Positions 8,588-17,552 of a stretch of DNA of 64,000 bases are shown here, one piece after another (position 1 is the stretch's first letter; every line of letters starts with the position of its first letter). Source of the stretch: an uncultured bacterium. Lineage in GTDB: Bacteria; Bacillota; Clostridia; Lachnospirales; Lachnospiraceae. The notes below the pieces were generated by a model that ran no database searches, was not told where the DNA came from, and worked only from the letters and a program-made list of their open reading frames with translations. The DNA lies in contig CAJMON010000001.1 in NCBI GenBank assembly GCA_905214955.1, positions 1 through 64,000 of the forward strand, given 5' to 3'. The position numbers were made by a program, and so were the translations under genes.

Positions 8588-9318
8588 CCTATGCAAACAA
8601 TTTCTATGGGTATGGCTACGGCGGAAGAGGTTTGTATTTTGACTGGACGTATCTGCTGGTTCTGGCAGGACTGGTGCTTTCTCTGTTAGCTCAGGGAAAA
8701 GTAAAAAGCACCTTTGCAAAGTATTCCAAAATCCGAAGCCGAAGCGGTCTTACCGGAGCTGAAGCGGCACAGAGAGTGCTGGCATCTGCCGGCATCTATG
8801 ATGTGTCCATCCAGAGAGTATCTGGAAATCTGACAGATTATTATGATCCTAGATCCAAAGTGCTGAAGCTTTCCGACAGTACTTACGGTTCAGATTCCGT
8901 AGCGGCTGTGGGAGTGGCTGCCCATGAGTGCGGTCATGCCATTCAGCATCAGCAGGGGTATGGCCCCCTGGTTCTTCGAAGCACCCTTGTACCGGCTGCG
9001 AATTTCGGTTCCCAGCTTGCCTGGCCGGTGTTTTTTGCAGGACTGATCTTTTCTCTGCGTCCGCTATTGACAGCAGGGATTGTTTTATTCAGTCTGGCAG
9101 TTTTATTTCAGCTGGTGACTCTTCCGGTGGAGATCAACGCTTCCAGACGGGCAGTTTCCGTGTTAAACAGCACGGGCATGGTAACGCAGGAAGAAAGCAG
9201 CGGCGTGAAAAAAGTGCTTACAGCGGCAGCGCTGACCTATGTGGCAGCACTGGCATCTTCTATTCTGCAGCTGCTGCGGCTGATCATTCTTGCAGGAGGA
9301 AGACGGCGCGATGACTGA
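8578..9318 (+). CDS. Membrane zinc metallopeptidase (YugP-like, Zn_peptidase_2)
   Basis: This is a predicted membrane-bound neutral zinc metallopeptidase of the YugP family. The 246-aa product has an N-terminal hydrophobic helix, the HECGH zinc motif at residues 116-120 (HEXXH), a pair of hydrophobic segments around 140-190 and a C-terminal hydrophobic stretch. The substrate is unknown. It begins 10 nt before the end of fmt with GAGGAGG-like sequence upstream and overlaps rsmB by 8 nt, so it is co-expressed with the translation genes. YugP-like genes occur in this neighbourhood in other Clostridia, but the reason is not known to me. Confidence 0.88.
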   Translation: MLLTYANNFYGYGYGGRGLYFDWTYLLVLAGLVLSLLAQGKVKSTFAKYSKIRSRSGLTGAEAAQRVLASAGIYDVSIQRVSGNLTDYYDPRSKVLKLSDSTYGSDSVAAVGVAAHECGHAIQHQQGYGPLVLRSTLVPAANFGSQLAWPVFFAGLIFSLRPLLTAGIVLFSLAVLFQLVTLPVEINASRRAVSVLNSTGMVTQEESSGVKKVLTAAALTYVAALASSILQLLRLIILAGGRRRDD

Positions 9319-10666
9319 GGTAATCAACTTAAGAGAAATTATTCTGGGTATTCTGATGGAAGTGATGGAGGAAGAAGAGTACAGCCACATCGTTTTACGG
9401 AATGTTCTGGAAAAATATCAGTTTCTGGACAAACGGGATCGAGCATTTATTTCCAGAGTTTCGGAAGGAACCCTGGAAAATCTAATTCAGCTGGACTATA
9501 TTATTGATCAGTTTGCAGCAGTAAAAACTGCAGATATGAAACCGGCTATCCGAAACATCCTTCGGATGTCGGTGTACCAGCTGAAATACATGGACAACGT
9601 GCCGGACAGCGCAGTGTGCAACGAAAGTGTGAAACTGGCACAGCGGAAAGGCTTTTACAATCTAAAAGGCTTTGTCAACGGGGTCTTACGCAGCATTGCC
9701 AGAAATCTGGATAAAGTCGAGTATCCAGACCCGAAAACCATGCCCATTCCCTATCTTTCCGTTACCTATTCCATGCCGGAGTGGATTTTGAAGAGCTGGG
9801 CAGCTTCTTATGGGGTGGAGACTGTAGAAAAAATTTGCCAGGCCTTTCATCAGGAACCGAAAACCTATGTGCGGTGCAATTTAAACCGGGCAGACAAAGA
9901 GACCATTGTGGACAGCTTAAAAGAGCAGAGAATCACGGTCAATCAGGCACCTTACCTGGATTATGCCCTGGAAATTGAAAATTATAATTATTTAAAAGCA
10001 GTGGAAGCCTTCAAAAAAGGCTGGATTCAGGTGCAGGATGTCAGTTCCATGCTGGTGGCAGAGGCGGCAGCACCAGGCTGGTCAGACTACTGCATGGATG
10101 TCTGCGCAGCGCCAGGCGGGAAATCCCTGCATCTGGCAGATAAGCTGAAAGGAAGCGGCTTTGTGGAAGCCAGGGATCTGACAGAATACAAAGTAAAACT
10201 GATGAAGGAAAACATTGAGCGCAGCGGTTTAATTAATATGAATGCCATTCAGGCGGATGCCACGGTCTTTTACCCGGCATCTGTGGAAAAGGCAGATGTG
10301 CTTCTGGCAGATCTTCCCTGTTCCGGTCTTGGCGTCATCGGAAGAAAACCGGATATCCGCTACAAAATGACGCCGGCAAAGCAGGCAGAGATTGTGAAGC
10401 TGCAGCGGAAGATTCTGGATACCGTGTACCAGTATGTAAAAGTGGGAGGCACGCTGATCTACAGCACCTGTACCATTGGAGCGGAAGAGAACCAGTACAA
10501 CCTGAAATGGTTTCTGGAAAATTATCCGTTTAAACTGGAAAGCATTGACCCCTACATCTGTGAAGAGCTGCGAAGCAAGACCACACAGGCCGGATATCTC
10601 CAGCTGCTGCCGGGTGTGCATAAGACCGATGGATTTTTCCTGGCAAGACTGAAGAGGATCGGATAA
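9311..10666 (+). CDS. rsmB: 16S rRNA (cytosine-967-C5)-methyltransferase RsmB
   Basis: The product methylates C967 of 16S rRNA using S-adenosylmethionine. At 451 aa it has an N-terminal NusB-like RNA-binding domain (about 1-150) and a C-terminal Rossmann methyltransferase. The two active-site cysteines are present: C337 in the ADLPCSGLG motif and the catalytic C387 in YSTCTIG. The ATG at 9311 overlaps the end of the upstream gene; the frame opens slightly earlier at 9290. Its TAA overlaps the rlmN ATG by one base. Confidence 0.95.
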   Translation: MTEVINLREIILGILMEVMEEEEYSHIVLRNVLEKYQFLDKRDRAFISRVSEGTLENLIQLDYIIDQFAAVKTADMKPAIRNILRMSVYQLKYMDNVPDSAVCNESVKLAQRKGFYNLKGFVNGVLRSIARNLDKVEYPDPKTMPIPYLSVTYSMPEWILKSWAASYGVETVEKICQAFHQEPKTYVRCNLNRADKETIVDSLKEQRITVNQAPYLDYALEIENYNYLKAVEAFKKGWIQVQDVSSMLVAEAAAPGWSDYCMDVCAAPGGKSLHLADKLKGSGFVEARDLTEYKVKLMKENIERSGLINMNAIQADATVFYPASVEKADVLLADLPCSGLGVIGRKPDIRYKMTPAKQAEIVKLQRKILDTVYQYVKVGGTLIYSTCTIGAEENQYNLKWFLENYPFKLESIDPYICEELRSKTTQAGYLQLLPGVHKTDGFFLARLKRIG

Positions 10667-11751
10667 TGGAAAAGACAGATATTAAGTCTCTGAATTATGA
10701 GGAGCTTCAGGAGTTTATTAAAGAAACTGGAGAAAAGGCATTCCGTGCAAAACAGATCTACCAGTGGATGCATGAAAAACTGGCAGAAGGTTTTGATGAA
10801 ATGACCAATCTTTCCGGTGTCCTTCGGGAAAAGTTAAAACAGACCTGCATTTACACTTGCTTAGAACCGGTGGAGGTGCTTACTTCCAAGTTAGACGGCA
10901 CTCAGAAATACCTTTTCCGCCTGACGGACGGGCAGGTGATTGAGAGTGTGTTGATGAAATACCATCATGGAAACTCCGTATGCATTTCTACTCAGGTGGG
11001 ATGCCGGATGGGATGCCGGTTCTGCGCTTCTACCATCGGCGGCCGGATCCGGGACCTGACTACAGGAGAATTGCTGGACCAGGTCTACCGGATTCAGAAG
11101 CTTTCCGGGGAGCGGGTTTCCAATCTGGTACTTATGGGAACAGGAGAGCCTCTGGATAATTTTGAAAATGTGAAAAAATTTATCCGGATGTTAAGTGATG
11201 AACACGGGCTGAATATCAGCCAGAGAAACATCACCCTTTCCACCTGCGGGCTGGTGCCGAGAATCCGGGAGCTGGCAGAGGAAGACCTTCAGATTACGTT
11301 AGCGCTTTCCCTTCATGCCTCCAGCCAGGAAAAAAGGAAAGAGCTGATGCCCATTGCCAACCGCTATGAGCTTTCGGAGGTGCTGGATGCCTGTCGGTAT
11401 TATTACAGCAAAACCGGAAGGCGCCTGACCTTTGAGTACAGTCTGGTGGGCGGTGTCAATGACACCAGAGAGGACGCCAAAGGGCTGGCTGACCTGGTAA
11501 AAGGGCTGAACTGCCATATCAACCTGATTCCGGTGAATCCCATCAAAGAACGGGATTATGTGCAGTCTGACCAGAAAACCATTATGGAATTTAAAAATAA
11601 ACTTGAAAAATATGGAATTAATGTTACTATAAGAAGAGAAATGGGCCGGGATATCAATGGAGCCTGCGGTCAGCTGCGGCGCAGCTACATGGAGCAGGAT
11701 GAGAATACCGAGGATACACCGGAATCAGGAGGTGAGGGAGAACGCAGATAA
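10666..11751 (+). CDS. rlmN: Dual-specificity 23S rRNA/tRNA adenine-C2 methyltransferase RlmN
   Basis: A radical-SAM enzyme that methylates C2 of A2503 in 23S rRNA and A37 in some tRNAs. The 4Fe-4S cluster motif CxxxCxxC is at C113, C117 and C120. The C-terminal methyl-carrier cysteine is C334 in the NGACGQLR segment. The length of 361 aa is normal. It directly follows rsmB in the translation-quality operon and precedes the phosphatase/kinase pair by 17 nt. Confidence 0.96.
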   Translation: MEKTDIKSLNYEELQEFIKETGEKAFRAKQIYQWMHEKLAEGFDEMTNLSGVLREKLKQTCIYTCLEPVEVLTSKLDGTQKYLFRLTDGQVIESVLMKYHHGNSVCISTQVGCRMGCRFCASTIGGRIRDLTTGELLDQVYRIQKLSGERVSNLVLMGTGEPLDNFENVKKFIRMLSDEHGLNISQRNITLSTCGLVPRIRELAEEDLQITLALSLHASSQEKRKELMPIANRYELSEVLDACRYYYSKTGRRLTFEYSLVGGVNDTREDAKGLADLVKGLNCHINLIPVNPIKERDYVQSDQKTIMEFKNKLEKYGINVTIRREMGRDINGACGQLRRSYMEQDENTEDTPESGGEGERR

Positions 11752-11768
11752 GAAAGCGAGGAAAAGAT

Positions 11769-12515
11769 ATGAACGCATATTGTCTGACAGATGTTGGACG
11801 GCGGAGATCTTCTAATCAGGATTATGCTTATGTCAGTGAAGAACCTGTGGGGAATCTTCCAAACCTTTTTGTGGTGGCAGACGGCATGGGCGGCCATGCA
11901 GCCGGGGATCTGGCTTCGCGGTATGCGGTAGAAGCCCTGACAAAAAGTATTCGAAAAGAAAAAAGAGAAAAGAATCCCATTCGGATTTTGACAAAAGGCA
12001 TAGAGAAAGCCAATGCAGAAGTGCTGGCAAAGGCTGGGACAGATCCGGCGCTTAGAGGCATGGGAACCACACTGGTGGCAGCCACCGTCAGTGAGGGATG
12101 TCTGTATGTGGCCAATGTGGGAGACAGCCGGCTTTACCTGATCCGGGAACACATCCGGCAGGTGACAAAGGATCATTCCCTTGTGGAAGAGATGGTGCGT
12201 CTGGGGGAGCTCACAGAAGAGCAGGCGAGAAACCATCCGGACAAAAATGTGATTACCAGAGCCGTCGGGGTTTACCCGGAGGTTCGGATCGACTTTTTTG
12301 ATGAAGATCTTGAGGGAGAAGACACCATTTTGCTATGTTCAGATGGACTGAGCAACATGGTGACAGATGATGCGATGGAAGGGATCGTAAAAAGCTGCAA
12401 AAATCTGCAGGAAGCAGCACTGAGACTGATAGAGACGGCCAACGAAAACGGCGGACGGGACAACATTGCCGTGGTTTTGGTCAGGCCATTGACAGGTGAG
12501 GTGAAAAGATGTTAA
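11769..12515 (+). CDS. prpC: PP2C-type Ser/Thr protein phosphatase (PrpC/Stp)
   Basis: A metal-dependent cytoplasmic phosphatase that reverses phosphorylation by the PASTA kinase encoded next to it. The 248-aa protein is a minimal bacterial PP2C. Metal-binding motifs are visible: VADGMGGHAAG with D38 and G39, GDSRLYL in the middle and the C-terminal GGRDNIAVV with its metal-ligand Asp. It overlaps the kinase start by 7 nt, an arrangement conserved across Firmicutes. Confidence 0.95.
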   Translation: MNAYCLTDVGRRRSSNQDYAYVSEEPVGNLPNLFVVADGMGGHAAGDLASRYAVEALTKSIRKEKREKNPIRILTKGIEKANAEVLAKAGTDPALRGMGTTLVAATVSEGCLYVANVGDSRLYLIREHIRQVTKDHSLVEEMVRLGELTEEQARNHPDKNVITRAVGVYPEVRIDFFDEDLEGEDTILLCSDGLSNMVTDDAMEGIVKSCKNLQEAALRLIETANENGGRDNIAVVLVRPLTGEVKRC

Positions 12516-15001
12516 AAGAAGGCGTATTTTTACAGGAACGGTATGAGATTCTCTCCAGAATCGGTTCCGGCGGCATGGCGGATGTATATAAAGCCAGAGA
12601 CCACAAGCTGAACAGAAATGTGGCAGTGAAAGTGTTAAAGCCGGAGTTTCGGGAGGACAAGGCGTTTATCTCAAAATTCCGTACAGAGGCCCAGTCTGCA
12701 GGCGGACTGGCGCATCCGAATATTGTAAATGTATATGATGTAGGGGAAGACAACGGGGTGAACTTCATCGTGATGGAACTGGTGGAGGGCATCACCCTGA
12801 AAGAATATATTGAAAAAAAAGGCAGGCTGACCGTGCGGGAAGCCACCAGCATTGCCATTCAGGTGTCCATGGGACTGGATGCAGCACATAAGCATCAGAT
12901 TGTCCACAGAGACGTGAAACCTCAGAACATCATTATTTCCACCGATGGAAAGGTGAAAGTGACGGACTTTGGCATTGCCAGGGCCGCGACTTCCAACACC
13001 ATCAGCTCCAGCGTGATGGGGTCCGTGCATTACAGCTCTCCGGAGCAGGCCAGAGGTGGATACAGCGATTACAAGAGTGACATTTATTCTCTTGGTATTA
13101 CCATGTATGAGATGGTGACAGGACATGTTCCTTTTGACGGAGACAGCACTGTAGCCATTGCCATTAAGCATCTCCAGGAGGAGATCCAGAGTCCAAGAAG
13201 GTACATTCCGGATCTGCCCTACAGCCTGGAGCAGATTATTTTAAAGTGTACCCAGAAAAGTCCGGACAGGCGCTACAATAATATGGAAGAGCTGATCCGG
13301 GATTTGAAAGAATCTCTGGTGAATCCGGAGGGGCGGTTTGTGCAGATTGCACCAATCCGCAACACAGACCGGACAGTGGTGATCTCCAAAGAAGACCTGG
13401 AAAAGATCCAGGAAGGAAGAGGAGAAGCCTTGCAGGCAGAAGAGCAGGCAGCAGATCCGGGATACGGCAATTATACGGCAGGCTACCAGCCAGGGGGTGT
13501 GTATCAGCAGCCAGGAGGCTACCAGCAGACTGGCAGTTATCAACAGCCGGGAGGCTACCAGCAGACTGGCAGCTATCAGCAGCCGGGAGGCTACCAGCAG
13601 TCAGGTGCCTATCAGCAAACGGGCGCTTATGCCAGCCAGCCAGGCCAGGGTCAGAAGTACGGAAATGATCCGGGATATGCAAGGCAGGGACACCAGGAGA
13701 CTTTTGGAAAATATGAGGAGGAAGAAGACTTCCACTCCGGATTTTCCAAATTTCTCACCATCGGAAGTGTGGTGGTCGGAGTTCTGATTCTGGCCATTGT
13801 GGTCGTCTTAGTGGGAAATGCAGCCGGATTTCTAAACATCAATTCTATCCGCAAGGTTTTTTCTGGAAATAAGCAGGAGACCACTACAGTGACAGAAACA
13901 GCTTCTGAAAGCGAAACAAAGAAAGAAACCAAAGAAACTACTGGAAAGCTTACCGGCGAGACGGCGGCAGCAGGCCAGATCATCATTCCGGACCTGCGGG
14001 GAAAGACGGCTGAGGAAGCAGCAGCGGCCCTCCAGGAAAAAGGTATTTCCGGAACCAACGGAGGAAATCGGGCATCCAACACCTATCCGGCAGGTCAGGT
14101 AATGGGCCAGACTCCGGCAGCAGGAAGTTCTGTGGCAAAGGGAACTTCCGTGACGTATTACATCAGCAGCGGCGAGGGAACCGTATCCGTGCCGGATGTG
14201 GCAGCGATTCCGGAGGCAGATGCTATTGCAGAACTGCAGGCAGCAGGCCTTACCATATCCAGCCAGTATTACAGCAACGAAGTGGTGCCGGACGGCTACG
14301 TCATTTATACCAGCCCGCAGGGAGGTACCTCGGTGAACCCGGGTTCTCAGGTGACCTTGTTTGTCTGCAAAAAAGATAATGGAAGCAGTTCCAGCAGTGA
14401 TAATCAAAATAATCAGAACAGTCAGAACGGCGGCAATCAGGCAGAGACAGAAAGCAAGGAGACAAGTGCTGAACCATCCGGAAATCCAGATGATTATTCC
14501 GGACAGAACGCTACATCCGCAGTACAGGCTCTGCAGTCAGAAGGCTATACCGTGGTTACCCAGGAAGTAGTCAGTGCAGATGTTCCTTATGGACAGGTCA
14601 TCAGCCAGAGCATTGATGGAAATACCATTACCCTGGTGATTAGTGTGGGAAGCGGGGATCCGCCTCTGACAGAAACTGTAGAAACTATTGAAGATATCAG
14701 TAACACTCCGGATACGAATACCGTATCCGGAGCGGATGATGGAAAAGTCTATGTATGCAGCCAGGCAATCGACGCGCCGAAGGATTATAAAGAGGGTGAG
14801 CCAGTTAAGATTGTGGTGGAACAAAATGGAAAAAAGACAACTCTGGTAGACGGCTCAGTCGTACAATTTCCCTTTAAAATCAATATGACCAGCGGATCCG
14901 GGGAAAAGGGAACCGTCACACTCTATATCTTAGATGAGGATTATGCAGAGGTGGCCAAAGTAACTTACCCATCCATTACATTCAAAGAGCAGAACGGATA
15001 A
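12509..15001 (+). CDS. prkC: PASTA-domain Ser/Thr protein kinase (PrkC/Stk)
   Basis: A membrane receptor kinase that senses muropeptides or lipid II through extracellular PASTA domains and controls wall synthesis, division and dormancy. At 830 aa it is longer than typical members. The kinase domain occupies about 10-275, with the ATP lysine K41, HRD at 133-135 and DFG at 153-155. A cytoplasmic linker follows with a Q/G/Y-rich repeat at about 330-378, then one transmembrane helix near 415-441. PASTA domains lie at about 490-556 and 557-625, a third more divergent one at about 657-717, and a C-terminal globular tail follows. It is coupled to prpC by a 7-nt overlap. Confidence 0.95.
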   Translation: MLKEGVFLQERYEILSRIGSGGMADVYKARDHKLNRNVAVKVLKPEFREDKAFISKFRTEAQSAGGLAHPNIVNVYDVGEDNGVNFIVMELVEGITLKEYIEKKGRLTVREATSIAIQVSMGLDAAHKHQIVHRDVKPQNIIISTDGKVKVTDFGIARAATSNTISSSVMGSVHYSSPEQARGGYSDYKSDIYSLGITMYEMVTGHVPFDGDSTVAIAIKHLQEEIQSPRRYIPDLPYSLEQIILKCTQKSPDRRYNNMEELIRDLKESLVNPEGRFVQIAPIRNTDRTVVISKEDLEKIQEGRGEALQAEEQAADPGYGNYTAGYQPGGVYQQPGGYQQTGSYQQPGGYQQTGSYQQPGGYQQSGAYQQTGAYASQPGQGQKYGNDPGYARQGHQETFGKYEEEEDFHSGFSKFLTIGSVVVGVLILAIVVVLVGNAAGFLNINSIRKVFSGNKQETTTVTETASESETKKETKETTGKLTGETAAAGQIIIPDLRGKTAEEAAAALQEKGISGTNGGNRASNTYPAGQVMGQTPAAGSSVAKGTSVTYYISSGEGTVSVPDVAAIPEADAIAELQAAGLTISSQYYSNEVVPDGYVIYTSPQGGTSVNPGSQVTLFVCKKDNGSSSSSDNQNNQNSQNGGNQAETESKETSAEPSGNPDDYSGQNATSAVQALQSEGYTVVTQEVVSADVPYGQVISQSIDGNTITLVISVGSGDPPLTETVETIEDISNTPDTNTVSGADDGKVYVCSQAIDAPKDYKEGEPVKIVVEQNGKKTTLVDGSVVQFPFKINMTSGSGEKGTVTLYILDEDYAEVAKVTYPSITFKEQNG
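13499..13636 (+). repeat. In-frame tandem repeat in the prkC linker
   Basis: A roughly 36-bp unit encoding QQPGGYQQTGSY is repeated about three times with degenerate flanking units. It lies in the juxtamembrane cytoplasmic linker of the kinase. Near-identical DNA suggests recent slippage, so copy number may vary between strains. Confidence 0.85.
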
Positions 15002-15007
15002 GAGGGC

Positions 15008-15886
15008 ATGACAGGAAAGATTATAAAGGGAATTGCAGGGTTTTACTACGTACATATCGTAGAAAGAGGCGTCTATGAATGCAGGGCCAAAGGAATTTTC
15101 CGAAAAGACCATGTAAAGCCGCTGGTGGGGGACAATGTAGAAATTGACATCCTGGATGAACAGGAAAAAACAGGAAATCTGATAAAGATCCTGCCAAGAA
15201 AGAACACTTTGATAAGACCGGCGGTGGCGAATATAGACCAGGCGCTGGTTATTTTTGCAGTCAGTGGTCCAAAACCGAATCTGAATCTTTTGGATCGGTT
15301 TCTGGTGATGATGCGCTGGCAGAATGTGGATACGATCATCTGCTTTAACAAAAAAGATCTGGGAAGCGAAGAGGACTGCCAGACACTGGCAGAAATTTAC
15401 AAAGGCTGCAAAAGTCAGATTTTGTTTGTAAGTGCAGGGAAACACGAAGGGATTGAAAAGATTGCCGGACTTCTGGAAGGAAAGACCACCACGGTGGCAG
15501 GACCTTCCGGTGTGGGTAAGTCCTCTTTGATCAATCTGCTCTGTCCCGAAGCAAATATGGAGACAGGTGAAATCAGCCGGAAAATTGACCGGGGAAAACA
15601 TACAACCCGGCATTCTGAGCTGTTTCATATGGGGAATGGCACCTATCTTCTGGACACACCGGGGTTCAGTTCCCTGAATCTGCCGGAAATGGAGAAGGAA
15701 GAACTGCAGGAGCTTTTTCCAGAATTTTATGAGTTTGAACCTTATTGCAGGTTCCAGGGCTGTGTACACGACCGGGAACCAGACTGCGGAGTAAAGGAGG
15801 CCGTAGAGAAAGGAAGCATAAGCAGAGTCCGCTACGAAAGTTATGTGGATATGCTTCATGAAATAAAGGACAGGAGGAAGTATTAA
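15008..15886 (+). CDS. rsgA: Ribosome small subunit-dependent GTPase RsgA
   Basis: A circularly permuted GTPase that helps late 30S maturation. The 292-aa product has an N-terminal OB fold, then the G4 motif (NKKD) before the P-loop GPSGVGKS at about 166-173, which is the permuted order. The C-terminal zinc site is C247, C252, H254 and C260. It starts 6 nt after the kinase and its stop overlaps the rpe start by one base. In other Firmicutes it is a substrate of the PASTA kinase, which fits the operon. Confidence 0.96.
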   Translation: MTGKIIKGIAGFYYVHIVERGVYECRAKGIFRKDHVKPLVGDNVEIDILDEQEKTGNLIKILPRKNTLIRPAVANIDQALVIFAVSGPKPNLNLLDRFLVMMRWQNVDTIICFNKKDLGSEEDCQTLAEIYKGCKSQILFVSAGKHEGIEKIAGLLEGKTTTVAGPSGVGKSSLINLLCPEANMETGEISRKIDRGKHTTRHSELFHMGNGTYLLDTPGFSSLNLPEMEKEELQELFPEFYEFEPYCRFQGCVHDREPDCGVKEAVEKGSISRVRYESYVDMLHEIKDRRKY

Positions 15887-16557
15887 TGTATCGATTAGCG
15901 CCGTCTATGCTGGCAGCTGATTTTACCAGGCTGGGGGAAGAAATCCATGCGGTGGAGGAAGTGGGGGCTCATTATCTTCACATTGACGTGATGGATGGGG
16001 CATTTGTGCCGTGCATTTCCTTTGGAATGCCTGTAATCGAATCTCTCAGGGGTTCTACAAAGCTTTTATTTGATGTACATTTAATGGTAGAAAAGCCGGA
16101 ACGGTATATTGAAGAGTTTGCTGAAAAAGGTGCGGATCTGATTACGGTTCATGCGGAGGCTGCACAGCATCTGGACCGCGTCATCTGGCAGATCAAAAAT
16201 ACTGGAAAAAAGGCAGGGGTTGCACTGAATCCATCCACAGACTTATCTGTGCTGGAATATGTGCTGGACAATGTGGACATGGTGCTTCTGATGACGGTAA
16301 ATCCCGGATTTGGAGGCCAGAAGTACATTCCGTATTGCACGGAAAAAATCCGCAGACTGCGTAAGATGTGCCAGGAGCGGGGGCTGGATACCGATATTGA
16401 AGTGGATGGCGGCATGAATGAACGCACCATGCCAACGGTTCTGGAAGCAGGCGCCAATGTGATTGTGGCCGGTTCCGGAATCTTCAAAGGGGATCCAGGA
16501 GAAAAGACCAGAAGACTTTTACAGATGATGGATGAATTTGAAAGGCAGAAACAATGA
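15886..16557 (+). CDS. rpe: Ribulose-phosphate 3-epimerase
   Basis: This pentose phosphate pathway enzyme interconverts ribulose 5-phosphate and xylulose 5-phosphate in the cytoplasm. The 223-aa TIM barrel has the family signatures HIDVMDGAFVP near the N terminus, MTVNPGFGGQ in the middle and VDGG before the phosphate-binding GSGIF. The metal-binding His and Asp residues are in place. It overlaps thiN by 4 nt. Confidence 0.96.
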   Translation: MYRLAPSMLAADFTRLGEEIHAVEEVGAHYLHIDVMDGAFVPCISFGMPVIESLRGSTKLLFDVHLMVEKPERYIEEFAEKGADLITVHAEAAQHLDRVIWQIKNTGKKAGVALNPSTDLSVLEYVLDNVDMVLLMTVNPGFGGQKYIPYCTEKIRRLRKMCQERGLDTDIEVDGGMNERTMPTVLEAGANVIVAGSGIFKGDPGEKTRRLLQMMDEFERQKQ

Positions 16558-17204
16558 AAAAGGCATTGATCATCAGCGGGGGCAATATCGATTTCGATTT
16601 TGCCCTCTGCTTTTTGCAGGAGCATTCCTTTACGTATCTCATTGCGGCGGATAAGGGGCTTCGGTTTTTAAATGAGGCAGGTATCTGCCCGACTCACATT
16701 GTAGGGGATTTTGATTCAGCCGGGGAAGTACTGGTTGGAGAATATGAAAACAATCCAGATGTTCAGATCTGGAGATTAAATCCCATCAAAGATGATACAG
16801 ACACCCATGAGGCCATGAATCTGGCCATAGAACTGGGATGTGAAGAGATCACGGTGCTTGGCTGCACCGGTACTCGAATTGACCACGTTTTGGGAGCAGT
16901 CCGGGATCTTCGGATTCCCCTTTTCCACCATGTAAAGTGTATTCTCCTGGATCCGCACAACCGGATCCAGCTGCTGGAAACAGGAATCTCCCTCAAAAAA
17001 GAAGAACAGTATGGAAAATACATTTCTCTGTTTGGCATGGGAGAAGGCGTCCACGGCCTGACTCTGGAAGGATTTGCCTATCCGCTGAAAAAATACGAAA
17101 TGAGCGGACTGGATGCTCTGGGTGTGAGCAACGAAATCACTGCAGAGGAAGGAACGATTTCGTTTGACAGTGGCATTCTTCTGATGATTGAATCCAAGGA
17201 CTGA
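16554..17204 (+). CDS. thiN: Thiamine diphosphokinase
   Basis: This enzyme makes thiamine diphosphate from thiamine and ATP. The 216-aa product carries the catalytic-domain signature GDFDSAG with the conserved acidic residues, the DTDTHEAM segment and the LGCTGTRIDH motif, followed by a C-terminal beta-rich thiamine-binding domain. It closes the priA-to-thiN operon; thiN after rpe is the Bacillus yloS arrangement. The downstream DNA is a non-coding repeat-like segment. Confidence 0.94.
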   Translation: MKKALIISGGNIDFDFALCFLQEHSFTYLIAADKGLRFLNEAGICPTHIVGDFDSAGEVLVGEYENNPDVQIWRLNPIKDDTDTHEAMNLAIELGCEEITVLGCTGTRIDHVLGAVRDLRIPLFHHVKCILLDPHNRIQLLETGISLKKEEQYGKYISLFGMGEGVHGLTLEGFAYPLKKYEMSGLDALGVSNEITAEEGTISFDSGILLMIESKD

Positions 17205-17460
17205 AAAGGACATGCCGCCTGATGGGCATCACCATACATGAAAGTCAGCTGTTGCGCGCCTTTGGCGCTTCCACAGATGCCGCCGTATTCGTAATTTGGG
17301 CTATCAACCTGCTTACGCATACTGTCTAGCCTGTCCGATATCCATAAATTCGCTCATGCAGGCATGGCTCTTTCATGGCTGCCGCTTGGGACTTTCATAG
17401 TAAAATGCAGCCTTTTTCGACAAAAAAACAGGCAGAAGGCGAATCCTGTCGATGAGTTGT
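17205..17460. repeat. Non-coding, element-like segment downstream of thiN
   Basis: This stretch has no convincing gene. A 9-bp inverted repeat, ATGAAAGTC at 17238-17246 and GACTTTCAT at 17390-17398, frames about 160 bp. On the minus strand a reading frame from the ATG at 17398 is open apart from one TGA and reads through MRKQVDSPNYEYGGICGS into the end of thiN; a second short frame, MSEFMDIGQARQYA, overlaps it. It may be a dispersed repeat or a decayed gene remnant. No copy is repeated elsewhere in this window. Confidence 0.4.
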
Positions 17461-17472
17461 CAGGAGAAAATC

Positions 17473-17501
17473 TTGCTTTATGTCAGTTTCTGTGCTAATC
17501 T
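17473..17501 (+). promoter_or_regulatory. Predicted sigma-A promoter for ychF-lgt
   Basis: TTGCTT at 17473-17478 and TAATCT at 17496-17501, spacer 17 bp, 52 nt before the ychF start. Confidence 0.6.
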
Positions 17502-17552
17502 GTCCTTGTGGGAAGAGCACAAAAGAAAAAACCTGGAAAGGAAGACAAATAG

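Noticed and set aside
14930..15859. 309-codon minus-strand frame
   Set aside because: Antisense to rsgA, which has complete GTPase and zinc motifs; the antisense product has no recognisable domain and is Cys/His/Phe-rich as expected for shadow frames.
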